NCBI GenBank assembly: GCA_900142905.1
Contig: FSRV01000002.1
Span: 3,720,001-3,784,000, forward strand
Length of the DNA stretch: 64,000 nucleotides
Reading direction: 5' to 3'
From: Burkholderia sp. GAS332
GTDB taxonomy: Bacteria; Pseudomonadota; Gammaproteobacteria; Burkholderiales; Burkholderiaceae
Shown here: one piece after another, positions 9,238-17,862 of the stretch
Position numbering within the stretch: position 1 is the stretch's first letter
Layout: every line of letters starts with the position of its first letter
The notes under the pieces: model-generated
What the model was told of the DNA's origin: nothing
Databases searched by the model: none
What the model saw: only the letters and a program-made list of their open reading frames with translations
Translations under genes and position numbers: made by a program

Positions 9238-10598
9238 CAATGCTCTCAACTTAAGCCCGAAAGGGCTTGTATACGGGGCGTTTGCCCTGTAAACTTCATC
9301 GCATAACTGATTGATAAATAAACGATATGAACTCAAATACCAGCGTCTTCCCAACTCCTGGCTGAGTTCTCCGATTTCCTGTTCGATCCGGCGCTCGCTG
9401 AGCGTGTTCGCCGTTCTCCCACTGCCTTTACCCGCAATCGCATCCTGACGCTGCCACGCATGGCAGCGTTGATGATGTCGGGCATGCGCTCGAGCGTGCA
9501 GGCCGAGCTCGATGGGCTGTTTGGCGCGTTGCACGGGCAAACGGTGCGCACCCGGGCGGTAAGTGCACAGGCCTTCAGCAAGGCGCGCCGCGGCCTGTCG
9601 GCCGAGCTGTTCGAACTGGCCCGCGCGCGCCTGATCGAGCTGGCCCAACCCTACATTGATTCGATGCGCTGGAATGGCCTGAGGCTGGTCGCAGCCGACG
9701 GTAGCCGTCTGCGGGTAGGCACGCGCGAAGGCCATGATCTGCGCGCCGACCACTACGCATTTGCGCTGTTCCTGCCGGGGCCCGAACTGACCCTGCACGC
9801 CGCGCTTCATCCGGCCGACGGCTCCGAGCGGCAGATGCTGTTCGAAGCGCTGGACGTACTGCAACCGCACACCGATCTGCTGCTGCTCGATCGCGGCTAT
9901 CTCGGCAACATGATGGTAGCCGCCCTGGCACAGCGCGAGATCCCGTTCTGTCTACGCGTGGATGCACGCGCCTGGACGTGCGTCACCGCCTTTGCGCGCA
10001 GTGGCGAGGCTGAGCGCTTCGTGACACTGGCCGCGCCCGATGAACAGGACGCCCTTGACTATGAACTGGTGCGCACGCCCACCACGGTGCGCCTGATCCG
10101 CGATGTCACTCCTGGCGGACGTGTTCGCGTGCTGATGACCTCGCTGCTCGATCGCCAGCGCTATCCGGCTGCCACCTTCGGGGCGCTCTACCATCAGCGC
10201 TGGCGCATCGAGGAAGCGTTCAAACGGCTCAAGCACCGGCTGCGGCTGGAGGCCGTCACGGGGCTGGACTACCTGGCGCTGCAGCAGGACTTCGGCGCAA
10301 AAACCGTCGCCGACAACCTGTGCACACTGCTCAGCGATCTCGACGATGCGTCTCACGATGACGCACCTGCCAGCCGTCCTGACCGTGTTTATGCGCTGGG
10401 TGCCCTCAAGCCGATCCTCGGCGCGTGCCTGCTACGGATTGAACACTGCCTGAACCTGCTGCCCAAAGTCATGCCGGCCATCCACCAGGCCCGATGTCGT
10501 ATCCAGCCCTCGCGCTCTTACCCACGACCGCCCAGAAAAGCCAAGCCCCATCACCATCTCGCGTACAAGCTTGCTTGATGAAATGGGGCTTAAGTTGA
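9238..10598 (+). mobile_element. IS4-family insertion sequence with TSD
   Basis: The element is 1361 bp. Its perfect terminal inverted repeats begin CAATGCTCTCAACTTAAGCC at 9238 and end with the complement at 10598. The 10-bp direct repeats CTGTGCGGGG flank it at 9228-9237 and 10599-10608. Removing the element plus one repeat restores the sequence of the uninterrupted R copy at 25.4 kb, so this is a clean insertion. It holds one transposase gene. Target duplications of about this size are typical for IS4-type elements. Confidence 0.9.
9460..10578 (+). CDS. IS4-type DDE transposase, N-terminus probably frameshifted
   Basis: The reading frame shows the IS4 catalytic layout: first Asp in VAADGSRLR, second Asp in LLLLDRGYLG, and the Y-(2)-R-(3)-E-(6)-K signature in YHQRWRIEEAFKRLK. 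In-frame coding clearly extends upstream of the ATG at 9460, to about 9331 (the reading ASSQLLAEFSDFLFDPALAE looks native). The natural ATG at 9327 is in another frame and stops at 9365. One extra A in the CAAAT run near 9335 would explain this. Either the element now starts late at 9460 or it is inactive. The missing stretch is about 43 residues. Confidence 0.8.
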   Translation: MAALMMSGMRSSVQAELDGLFGALHGQTVRTRAVSAQAFSKARRGLSAELFELARARLIELAQPYIDSMRWNGLRLVAADGSRLRVGTREGHDLRADHYAFALFLPGPELTLHAALHPADGSERQMLFEALDVLQPHTDLLLLDRGYLGNMMVAALAQREIPFCLRVDARAWTCVTAFARSGEAERFVTLAAPDEQDALDYELVRTPTTVRLIRDVTPGGRVRVLMTSLLDRQRYPAATFGALYHQRWRIEEAFKRLKHRLRLEAVTGLDYLALQQDFGAKTVADNLCTLLSDLDDASHDDAPASRPDRVYALGALKPILGACLLRIEHCLNLLPKVMPAIHQARCRIQPSRSYPRPPRKAKPHHHLAYKLA

Positions 10599-10884
10599 GA
10601 GCATTGCTGTGCGGGGCGGCACTTACTTTCTTTGCCGCCGCAAAGAAAGATAAGCAAAGAAAGCGGCTCGCCCCCCCCTGCTAAGCGGGTCCCCCGCACA
10701 GCCACGGTAGTGGTGCATCTGGAATCCGTGCCCTCGCACATTCGGCCTGAGTGACAAGGGCGTCATACTTCCGGCGGCGCTGCGCGCGCCGAAGCGTACT
10801 TCTTAAAACCATCCGGCAGCCCCCGTCGGCGCTTGCGGGTTGCCCAGCGAAGCGCCTGCAATTACGCGCTTCGCGCTTTTTTCG

Positions 10885-10949
10885 CTCCCGGAAAAGCTCA
10901 CCGGTGGTGTCTGCAGCCCGCTTTTTACTCCCGAAAAGACTCACCTTTG
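10885..10949 (+). repeat. Dispersed 21-bp motif, two copies
   Basis: CTCCCGGAAAAGCTCACC (10885-10902) and CTCCCGAAAAGACTCACCTT (10928-10947) are two head-to-tail members of the window-wide motif family. A third, weaker match starts near 10988. They lie between R copy 1 and the 3' end of the decarboxylase gene. The 10806-11044 stretch holds no gene that I can support. Confidence 0.6.
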
Positions 10950-11044
10950 ACGCTGTCGGTGCGGGCGCGATCGTTCAGGACATCACCGCTCCCTGAATCG
11001 CTCGCTGCCCTCAACATCTTCACAGCCTCCGGCAAACGCCTCGT

Positions 11045-11845
11045 TCATTCGCCTTTAAACACCGGTGGCCGTCGCTCTGAAAACGCCGCCAGCCCCTCGC
11101 TGAAATCCGCGCTTTCGCACGCCTGCCGACGCAGTTCGGCAATCTGTTCCATCGCCTGCACAGGCATGGGCTGCAAGTCTTCAAGTATCCGTAGTTGTTC
11201 CTTCACGGCCTGGATCGCCAAGGGCGCTTTGCTTGCGATTCCGCGCGCCATTTCAAGGGCCGTTGCTTCCAGCTTATCGCTGTCGACCAGACGGTTGATC
11301 ACGCCGAAACGCTCGGCGCGTGCGGCATCGAGTGGCTGCGCGCTGAAGAACATCTCCTTCAGTACATGAATCGGCAAGTTGTTGAAGAACCGCAGCAGGC
11401 CGCTAGTTGTGTACGGCAAGCCAATGTTCGCCGGTGTCATCGCGAAACGCGCGCTGCTATCTGCAACAACAAGGTCACAACTCATCGCCAGATCGACGGC
11501 GCCGCCCCACGCGGAGCCCGACACCATCGCGATCACCACGCCCGGATAAGCACGCACGCGACGCAACACCCGCTCCAACGGCTTGCCGTAGGCAATCGGG
11601 TCGCGGTCGTCCACCAACTCTCCAAGGTCGTGCCCCGCGCTCCAAACGTCCTGCCCTACGCCGCTGCCAAGTATCACGACCGGTATCCGCTGCGCGGCAA
11701 GGTCGACAAGGTGTGAGTCAAGTGCGTTCAACAGTTCCGCGCTCAGCGCATTCCGGCGCGTAGGATGACTGAACGTCAAACGTGCCATCCGTTCATCCAC
11801 AATATCGGCCGTTACCGCAAACGGCGATGCGTTCGGTGTGTTCAT
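11045..11845 (-). CDS. scpB: Methylmalonyl-CoA decarboxylase-like crotonase
   Basis: This 266-aa crotonase-fold enzyme resembles E. coli ScpB/YgfG, which converts methylmalonyl-CoA to propionyl-CoA and CO2. The ScpB features visible are SAGHDLGEL (oxyanion/His region), GSAWGGAVDLAMSCDL, MTPANIGLPY with the conserved Thr and Tyr, and HVLKEMFF. GAGG lies 7 nt before the ATG at 11845. It is the third gene of a minus-strand operon after an MFS transporter and a CaiB-type CoA-transferase. This supports uptake, CoA activation and decarboxylation of methylmalonate or a similar malonate. The exact substrate is inferred. Confidence 0.75.
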   Translation of the reverse strand: MNTPNASPFAVTADIVDERMARLTFSHPTRRNALSAELLNALDSHLVDLAAQRIPVVILGSGVGQDVWSAGHDLGELVDDRDPIAYGKPLERVLRRVRAYPGVVIAMVSGSAWGGAVDLAMSCDLVVADSSARFAMTPANIGLPYTTSGLLRFFNNLPIHVLKEMFFSAQPLDAARAERFGVINRLVDSDKLEATALEMARGIASKAPLAIQAVKEQLRILEDLQPMPVQAMEQIAELRRQACESADFSEGLAAFSERRPPVFKGE

Positions 11846-12080
11846 CGTGTGACCTCGACAGCATGTTCCAAAGTTTGCGGCCTGCTCATCGCGTAACGCC
11901 CGCAGCGTATTTCAAGTTTTGCGGCATGCTTATTGCGCGACTCGCGCAGCCCTGTTCCGAGTTTTGCGTCGGTTTCATAGCGTGGCTCCCGTCGCGAGTT
12001 CGAAGTTTTTCGGCGTGTTCATTGCACAACTTCTATCGGATGATCCGAGTCTTGCGTCGGACTCATTGTGTCGCCCCTGC
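11817..12080. repeat. Degenerate 44-bp tandem repeat, six units
   Basis: Units start at 11817, 11861, 11905, 11949, 11993 and 12037, each exactly 44 bp. All share a TTTTGCGG-like core followed 8-10 bp later by a TCAT-type tetramer. On the minus strand the unit reads like the decarboxylase's own start (ATGAACACRCCGAA). The terminal units overlap the start of scpB and the end of the CoA-transferase gene. Because 44 is not a multiple of 3, successive ATG-like codons fall in different frames. Confidence 0.75.
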
Positions 12081-13322
12081 CATACGTTCCGATACATTCT
12101 CCGGCGAAACATAGCCACCCTGCTGATATACCCCTTTCGCGGCAAGCAGCGCTTCAATCGAGCCCTCGTCGAATCCCGCCTCGCGTAATACATCGACAGT
12201 ATGTTCGCCAAGACCCGGCGGCGCATGCCGGCTGACGTGATGCGAAGCATCGCCCGTCGCTGCTGTACTCGACACCGGCGTCACAACCTGGCGCAGCGGG
12301 CCAAGCGTCGGATGCTCGACCGTTTCCACCAGCCGGCAATGCTGCACCTGCGGATCGGCAAACACTTCGTCTAACGTGTTGATCGGGCCAGCGGGCAAAC
12401 CGACGCCAATGAAAAGTTCCGTCCACTCCCGCTTACTACGCGTCTTCAAACGTGCTTCCAACGCAACCTTCAATTCATCGCGATGCGCAACGCGGGCTTC
12501 GTTGGTCGCGAAGCGCGGATCGGCCGGCAACGCGGGTAATTCGAGCAATTGGCACAAGCGCAGCCACATGTCCGACGTGATCGGCGCGATGTTGAGCGGC
12601 CCGTCCGCGGTTTCGAATACGCCATACGGTGCAATCACCGAATGCGCGTTGCCGGTGCGGTGCGGAATGTCGCCGAGGCTAAGGTAACGCTGGCCATGCA
12701 CGCTCAAGAGCCCCACCAGACTCGAAAGCAGCGACGTGCTCACATGCTGGCCACGTCCGGTTCGCTCACGCTCCAATAACGCCGACAGGATCGCCATCGC
12801 GAGCCACATGCCCGAACTCAGGTCGCCAATCGCGGTGCCGGTGCGTGTAGGGTCGCCATCGGCGAAACCGGTCAAGCTCATCAGCCCGGAATAACCTTGC
12901 GCGATCTGGTCGAAACCGGGCCAGCCGCTCATCGGACCATCAGCGCCGAACGCGTTTATGCTGCCCATCACCAGCCGCGGATTGCGCGCGCTGAGGACGT
13001 CGTAGCCGAGCCCCATGCTGTCGATGGTGCCAGGCTTGAAGTTCTCGATCACCACGTCGGCATCGTCGATCAACCGGTGGATCGCCGCCAGTCCCTCCGG
13101 GTTGCGAAAGTCGATGCACACGCCACGCTTGTTGCGGTTGCAAGATAGATAGTAGGTGCTCACCCCCCGGTCGAACGGCCCCCAGGTTCGGCTCATGTCG
13201 CCACCCGGGCCCGGTTCGACCTTGATGACGTCCGCACCGAGATCGGCCAGCACCATCGAGCAGAACGGCCCCGACAGCGCACGGCTCAGTTCGACGACCT
13301 TGATTCCTTGTAACGCTTGCAT
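12063..13322 (-). CDS. CaiB/BaiF (class III) CoA-transferase
   Basis: This 419-aa family III CoA-transferase starts LQGIKVVELSRALSGPFCSM, with the family's VIKVEPGPGGDMSR and NRNKRGVCIDF blocks. The likely catalytic Asp is in TAIGDLSSGMW. GGAGAA precedes the ATG at 13322 by about 5 nt. It lies between an MFS transporter and the ScpB-like decarboxylase on one strand. The likely role is CoA transfer onto the acid brought in by the transporter, possibly methylmalonate with succinyl-CoA as donor. That assignment is inferred from the neighbour. Confidence 0.85.
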   Translation of the reverse strand: MQALQGIKVVELSRALSGPFCSMVLADLGADVIKVEPGPGGDMSRTWGPFDRGVSTYYLSCNRNKRGVCIDFRNPEGLAAIHRLIDDADVVIENFKPGTIDSMGLGYDVLSARNPRLVMGSINAFGADGPMSGWPGFDQIAQGYSGLMSLTGFADGDPTRTGTAIGDLSSGMWLAMAILSALLERERTGRGQHVSTSLLSSLVGLLSVHGQRYLSLGDIPHRTGNAHSVIAPYGVFETADGPLNIAPITSDMWLRLCQLLELPALPADPRFATNEARVAHRDELKVALEARLKTRSKREWTELFIGVGLPAGPINTLDEVFADPQVQHCRLVETVEHPTLGPLRQVVTPVSSTAATGDASHHVSRHAPPGLGEHTVDVLREAGFDEGSIEALLAAKGVYQQGGYVSPENVSERMAGATQ

Positions 13323-13336
13323 TCAGTTCTCCAGCG

Positions 13337-13470
13337 AATTGATGACGGGTGCGGATAGCCCGAGTGATGCGCTTGGGCTATGTCCGAAGTGTCTGAGGAC
13401 CCGTGCGGATAGCGCGAGCGCAGCGCTCGACGACGCACTATTCCGGCAGCGTCTGATGACGGGTCTCGAC
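13337..13470. repeat. Decayed copies of the MFS gene 3' end
   Basis: GATGACGGGTGCGGATAGC (from 13341), GAGGACCCGTGCGGATAGC (from 13395) and GATGACGGGTCTCGACAGC (from 13455) are related blocks. The last is the true 3' coding end of the MFS gene. The middle copy even keeps a TAG in the position of the MFS stop when read on the minus strand. The gap of 115 bp between MFS and CoA-transferase genes is therefore mostly duplicated gene end. Confidence 0.6.
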
Positions 13471-14766
13471 AGCGAACGGCAAGATCAGCAGGCCGATCAC
13501 AAAAGCCACCGCGGTCCACGCAATCGGCAAGCCGAGCGAACCTTCCCAATGAATCGCGGCAGCCAGCAGGAAGTTGACGCCCGCGCCGAGCAGGCGGCCC
13601 ACCGACGCATTAAACGCAAACGCGGTAGCGCGTATCCGGGTCGGATATTGCTCCGGCAGCCACAGCGAAAAGATCGCGAAATTGCCGCCGAAAAAACCAA
13701 GGAACAGCAGCGACACCATGAACAAGTTGAGTCCGTTCGGCAGATAGAAGACCCAGCCGAAGGCGAACACAATCGACACGGCCATCCCGACAAAGTACGT
13801 CCCAAGCGCGACGCGGCGCCCCAAACGTTCCGCCAGCCACGGCGCGACGAGACACCCGAGGATCGTCCCCACCGACAGCACCGCCGCCCCGATCGACGCG
13901 AGATGCACGGCGCCGATGCGGTCGATGCCGGCGCGCGTCGCCAGGGTCACAACCGCGCTCGCTTCGTAGACCGACCCGGCCCACAAGCCGATGATCGCGA
14001 CGCCCACCAGGCTCGCGCTCGTCAACGTGCGGCGCCGATAAGCCGGCGCGAATATCTCCATCAGCGGCCGGCGCTTGGGCACGGCTTCGGCGTTCGTCTG
14101 ACCGAGGCCATGCGTGGCCTTGCGCCACTGACCCGGCTCCTTCACCCTAAGCACCGTAAAAATCGCCAGCAACGCCGGAGCGAGACCGCACAGGAACATC
14201 GCGCGCCAGCCGTACGTCGCACCGACCGTATAGTTCAGCAAGGCGGCAAGGAAGAATCCGACGTAGTAGCCGGTTTGCAGATAGCCCGCACCCATCTTGC
14301 GGCGATCTTCCGGCCAGCTCTCGGCGACATAGGTCCCCGCCAGCGCCCATTCGCCACCCACGCCGATGCCGGCTATCAGCCGGAACGCGGCCAACTCCCA
14401 GACGTTGTGTGCGAACGCCGCAGCGCCGGTGAACACCGAGTAAATGAGGATGCTGGCGGCCAGCGTCTTGACCCGCCCGAAGCGGTCGGCGAGCGGCCCC
14501 CAGATGAACGACAACCCCCAGCCGATCAGAAACAACGCGAACAGAATCGACCCGTACATACCGAGATTGCCGGGCGTCGCGGCAATGCCCGAGACGGGCA
14601 ACAACTCGGTGAGCGCCGGAATCAGCACGAGCGCGTAGATGACCGAATCCACGCCATCCAGCACCCATCCGGAGTAAACCGCCCAGAAGCCGCCGATCTG
14701 CTCGCGGGTGAGGGGTGTACGCCGGGGCTTGAGCCCGGGCGTCGATGCAGCGATCGCTTTGGACAT
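13438..14766 (-). CDS. MFS (AAHS-like) organic-acid:proton symporter
   Basis: This 442-aa 12-TM transporter carries VLDGVDSVIYALVLIPALTE in TM1 (the D of the AAHS signature), GPLADRFGRVKTL in loop 2-3 and GVGGEWALAGTYVAESWPEDRR. The last is typical of aromatic-acid and dicarboxylate symporters. It heads a three-gene operon with the CoA-transferase and decarboxylase. A GCCGGC hairpin and TAGGAG lie just before the ATG. A divergent LysR gene starts at 14942. It is inferred to import the operon's carboxylate substrate. Confidence 0.85.
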   Translation of the reverse strand: MSKAIAASTPGLKPRRTPLTREQIGGFWAVYSGWVLDGVDSVIYALVLIPALTELLPVSGIAATPGNLGMYGSILFALFLIGWGLSFIWGPLADRFGRVKTLAASILIYSVFTGAAAFAHNVWELAAFRLIAGIGVGGEWALAGTYVAESWPEDRRKMGAGYLQTGYYVGFFLAALLNYTVGATYGWRAMFLCGLAPALLAIFTVLRVKEPGQWRKATHGLGQTNAEAVPKRRPLMEIFAPAYRRRTLTSASLVGVAIIGLWAGSVYEASAVVTLATRAGIDRIGAVHLASIGAAVLSVGTILGCLVAPWLAERLGRRVALGTYFVGMAVSIVFAFGWVFYLPNGLNLFMVSLLFLGFFGGNFAIFSLWLPEQYPTRIRATAFAFNASVGRLLGAGVNFLLAAAIHWEGSLGLPIAWTAVAFVIGLLILPFAVETRHQTLPE

Positions 14767-14941
14767 CCTTGTCTCCTAGCCGGCAGAAGCCGGCCGTTTT
14801 GAAGCGACGCCGGACAGCTCTGGCTGGGCACGCTTCGGTTTTTTGTAGATTGAGTATAAGAACGCGCCCGATAATCTAAAAATATGATATTTCTCTAGCT
14901 CGATCGGATTTCGTTATGGGATGAGGGGGCGAGCGACGCAC

Positions 14942-15859
14942 ATGGATCTGCGGCAACTGCGGTATTTCGTCAAAGTGGTGGAGTGCGGTAACGTCACGCG
15001 CGCGAGCGAAGCGCTGCATATCGCACAGCCCGCGATCAGCCAGCAGATGCGCAATCTGGAGCGCGATCTGGGCATGCAGTTGCTCGAGCGCAGCGTGCAG
15101 GGCGTAGCGCCCACCGCAGCCGGGCAAACGCTTTACCGGCATGCAATCGAGTTGCTGCGGCAGGCCGACAGCACGCGCGAACTGCTGCGGCAGGACGCCG
15201 AGCTGCCGCAGGGCAGAGTGTCGGTCGCCATGCCGTCGAGCACGGCGCGGATGGTAGCGATCCCGCTTGCACGCACGATCCGCGACCGTTACCCCGGCAT
15301 CGCGCTGGAGTTGGTCGAAGCACCGAGCGCGGAGCTCGGCAGTCTGATCGGTAGCGGACGAGTGGAACTGGCCGTCGTGGTGGACGCGGTCGAAACGCGC
15401 GGGGTCGCCGCGCAAAGGTTGCTCACCGAGGCGCTTTATCTGATTGCGTGGCCGGAGTTTCAGATGCCTCGCGAGCCGGTATCGATCGCTGAACTCGCGC
15501 GCATGCCGCTGATCCTGCCAAGCGCGCCGAATACGATCCGCAGCCGCGTCGAGTGGGCTCTGCGCGAAGCCGGGCTGCCGTGCGAGATTTTGTTCGAAGC
15601 CAGTTCCACCGCATTGTTATTCGCGGCGGTAATGGCCAAGTTAGGTGTGACGATCTTGCCGTGGACGGCCGCGCACGTCGAACTCGATGAGCACAAGCTC
15701 AAGCTTGCGAAGGTCGATCACCCGCTGTTCTCGCGCGACCTGTCGCTCTGCTGGCACGACACCGCGTTACTGAGCAATGCCGTGCAGAAGGTCAAGGCGA
15801 CGATACTCGAACTGTTCGACAGCCTTGGGAAGCGGCCGGAGTGGACGGCGGCGGATTAA
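14942..15859 (+). CDS. LysR regulator (Nac/Cbl-like) divergent from the CoA-transferase operon
   Basis: This regulator of about 305 aa starts MDLRQLRYFVKVVECGNVTRA at 14942, with GAGGGGG about 12 nt upstream. The winged helix covers residues 1-60, with IAQPAISQQMRNLE as recognition helix, and the effector-binding domain follows. The start at 14921 would add seven unrelated residues. The 175-bp gap to the MFS gene contains an AT-rich palindrome AAATATGATATTT (14880-14892), a possible site. It likely controls the operon at 11.0-14.8 kb. Confidence 0.85.
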   Translation: MDLRQLRYFVKVVECGNVTRASEALHIAQPAISQQMRNLERDLGMQLLERSVQGVAPTAAGQTLYRHAIELLRQADSTRELLRQDAELPQGRVSVAMPSSTARMVAIPLARTIRDRYPGIALELVEAPSAELGSLIGSGRVELAVVVDAVETRGVAAQRLLTEALYLIAWPEFQMPREPVSIAELARMPLILPSAPNTIRSRVEWALREAGLPCEILFEASSTALLFAAVMAKLGVTILPWTAAHVELDEHKLKLAKVDHPLFSRDLSLCWHDTALLSNAVQKVKATILELFDSLGKRPEWTAAD

Positions 15860-16755
15860 GACGCCCTCACCCGCCGCACGAAGAGTCGCCGCGTGAGATC
15901 GAACGCCACCAGATTCCCCGCCACCACCAGCAGAAGCCCGAGCACCGCCAACGCGGACCATCGGTAGCCCTCGAATATCGTCGACGCCGCCAGCGCCACA
16001 ATCGGAAACAGCACGGTGCAGTAGGCGGCCCGCTCGGGCCCGATGCGCCCGACCAGCATCAAATACGCGGTAAAGCCGATCACCGAGCCGAAGATCGCCA
16101 GATAAGCGAGTGCGCCGAGATATCGCGCGTCAGGCTCGATGGAGAAGGAAAAGCCGGCCAGCGCGCTTCCCACCGTCAGGATCCCGGCGCCGATCAGCAT
16201 CGCCCAGCTATTGGTGGCGAACGGGTGCAAGCCCATCGATTGCATCCGGCTCGACAGCAGATTGCCGGCCGAAAAGCACAAGGTGCCGAGGAACGCGATC
16301 GCGAGTCCCAGCCACACCGTGTGGTCGCCCAGGTGTCCTGCCATCTGCTGGACGAACAGGCACACGATACCGACGAGTCCCAACGCCGCACCGGCAATCG
16401 CCGACGGTTGCAAAGGACGGCCCATGAATAGCCGGCCGTTGATCGAATTCAGCAGCGGCGCGGTGGAAAACACCACCGCGACGAGGCCACTCGGCACCAC
16501 CTGCTCGGCATAGTAGAAGCACAGAAAGTTCAGACAGAAGAGCGCCAGGCCTTGCGCGGCCAGGAAGCGCCATGCGGCGCGCGGCGGCCAGATCGGCCGG
16601 CGCATGATGCGCAGCAGCGCGAACAGCACCAGCGCCGCGATCCAGAAACGCCATGCAATTGACACCGGCGGGGGCACCGCGCCCAATTGCCATTTGATCG
16701 CGATCCACGTGGTGCCCCAAATGAGCACCGTGACGGCATAGAGCGAAAGATTCAT
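15856..16755 (-). CDS. EamA/DMT-family transporter
   Basis: This protein of about 299 aa has ten hydrophobic segments in two EamA repeats (first ending near residue 135). It begins MNLSLYAVTVLIWGTTWIAIKW with the WGTTW signature of the family. I start at the ATG at 16755, because the 66 upstream codons up to 16953 are hydrophilic and unlike any DMT protein. The family exports amino acids or metabolites. It diverges from an AraC regulator and its 3' end overlaps the LysR gene end by 4 bp on the other strand. Confidence 0.85.
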   Translation of the reverse strand: MNLSLYAVTVLIWGTTWIAIKWQLGAVPPPVSIAWRFWIAALVLFALLRIMRRPIWPPRAAWRFLAAQGLALFCLNFLCFYYAEQVVPSGLVAVVFSTAPLLNSINGRLFMGRPLQPSAIAGAALGLVGIVCLFVQQMAGHLGDHTVWLGLAIAFLGTLCFSAGNLLSSRMQSMGLHPFATNSWAMLIGAGILTVGSALAGFSFSIEPDARYLGALAYLAIFGSVIGFTAYLMLVGRIGPERAAYCTVLFPIVALAASTIFEGYRWSALAVLGLLLVVAGNLVAFDLTRRLFVRRVRAS

Positions 16756-16897
16756 GAGGAAGCCTGCAGCAGCAAAGAGCGGGAGTCCTACTATGCTGCA
16801 GCGCTGGCGGCCGCACTTGTCCAGGATTGCGCATTTTCTCGGAGGTCCGGGCGGCCGGCGATCGCTCGCCCTATACTGACGCTTACCCCGCCATCGA

Positions 16898-17839
16898 ATG
16901 CATCCCGCTCGTTCCGTGAACGCCAGACCGCCCGCCCCCGTGATCGAATCCACCGAAACGCCGTTCGGCCTTCAGTCGGTCTGTCACACGCTGCGCAACG
17001 CCAACGCGAATCTCGAACGCTTTGCATGGCTGGGCGACCGGCTCGCCATCGCCCTCTGGACCCGCGATACGGAGGAGGCCGAGACCATCTACGAGCGGCC
17101 CGGCCATCACACGCTGTCATGCTATCTGGATGGCGGCTATCGCACCGAGCGTCAGAAGATGCCCGGGCGCTACGGCGCGCCGTCGCGGCTCTGCGCGTTG
17201 CCCGGCGAACATGAATCGCGCTGGTGGGTACGCGGCCACATGCATTTCATGCATCTTTACTTCCTGCCCGAACACTTCACGCAACGCGCCGTGCAGGAAC
17301 TCGATCGTGAGCCGCGCGAACTGACGCTCGCCGATCGCACCTATTTCGAAGACGCCCGCATCGCGAGCCTGTGTCAATCGCTCGCCAATGAAGACTGGCA
17401 AGACCCCGATGGCCTGCTGCGAACCAATGAAACCGCGCATCAGGTGCTGAGTCTGCTGCTGCGCGCACAAGGCGTGCGCCGCACGGATGCGTCGCTCAAG
17501 GGCGGTCTGTCGGTCGCGACCCGGCGGCGCTTACGCGACTACATCGAGAACCATCTCGCGCAAACGCTCACCCTCGGCGAGCTTGCTGGTGTAGCGGCGC
17601 TGTCGGAGTTTCATCTGGCTCGTATGTTCCGCGCGTCGTTCGGATTACCCCCTGCTGCCTGGATCGCGCAGCAACGGCTCGAACGCGCACGCACGCTGCT
17701 GCGCACCACGAGACTGCCGCTCGCGCAAGTCGCCGAACAATGCGGCTATGCGAACGCCAGCCATTTCAGCCACCGTTTTCGTGAAAGCGTCGGTGTGGCG
17801 CCGGCGGCGTATCGGCAGGTGGTTAGCGCGCAATCGTGA
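16898..17839 (+). CDS. AraC-family transcriptional regulator
   Basis: This 313-aa regulator has a variable N-terminal sensor and a C-terminal AraC/XylS domain (about residues 205-305). There are two helix-turn-helix units: LTLGELAGVAALSEFHLARMFRA is the first, and LAQVAEQCGYANASHFSHRFRE the second, each close to consensus. It diverges from the EamA transporter across 142 bp and is its likely regulator. The ligand is unknown. Confidence 0.85.
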   Translation: MHPARSVNARPPAPVIESTETPFGLQSVCHTLRNANANLERFAWLGDRLAIALWTRDTEEAETIYERPGHHTLSCYLDGGYRTERQKMPGRYGAPSRLCALPGEHESRWWVRGHMHFMHLYFLPEHFTQRAVQELDREPRELTLADRTYFEDARIASLCQSLANEDWQDPDGLLRTNETAHQVLSLLLRAQGVRRTDASLKGGLSVATRRRLRDYIENHLAQTLTLGELAGVAALSEFHLARMFRASFGLPPAAWIAQQRLERARTLLRTTRLPLAQVAEQCGYANASHFSHRFRESVGVAPAAYRQVVSAQS

Positions 17840-17862
17840 CTGGCGCGCTGATCCGGCCGATC

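Larger units (their letters stand above)
9190..10805 (+). repeat. R repeat copy 1, split by the IS4-type element
   Basis: Flanks 9190-9237 and 10599-10805 rejoin, less one target duplication, into the sequence seen intact at 25388-25620. It carries GTTGCCCCTGTGCGGGG, the hairpin arms TTTCTTTGC/GCAAAGAAA, and the block CTGCTAAGCGGGTCCCCCGC. Short frames predicted in it are byproducts of the repeat, not genes. Confidence 0.7.

Noticed and set aside
10469..10944. Hypothetical proteins at 10469-10741 and 10681-10944 on the minus strand
   Set aside because: They are frames in the R repeat; similar frames recur in the copy at 25.1-25.6 kb and overlap real genes or the IS end.
11975..12250. 91-aa minus-strand protein
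   Set aside because: It is an out-of-frame reading of the CoA-transferase 3' end plus the 44-bp repeats.
13156..14802. Long plus-strand frame of 548 codons
   Set aside because: It is antisense to the MFS gene, rich in Arg/Gln/His, as high-GC shadow frames are; the minus-strand transporter is unmistakable.
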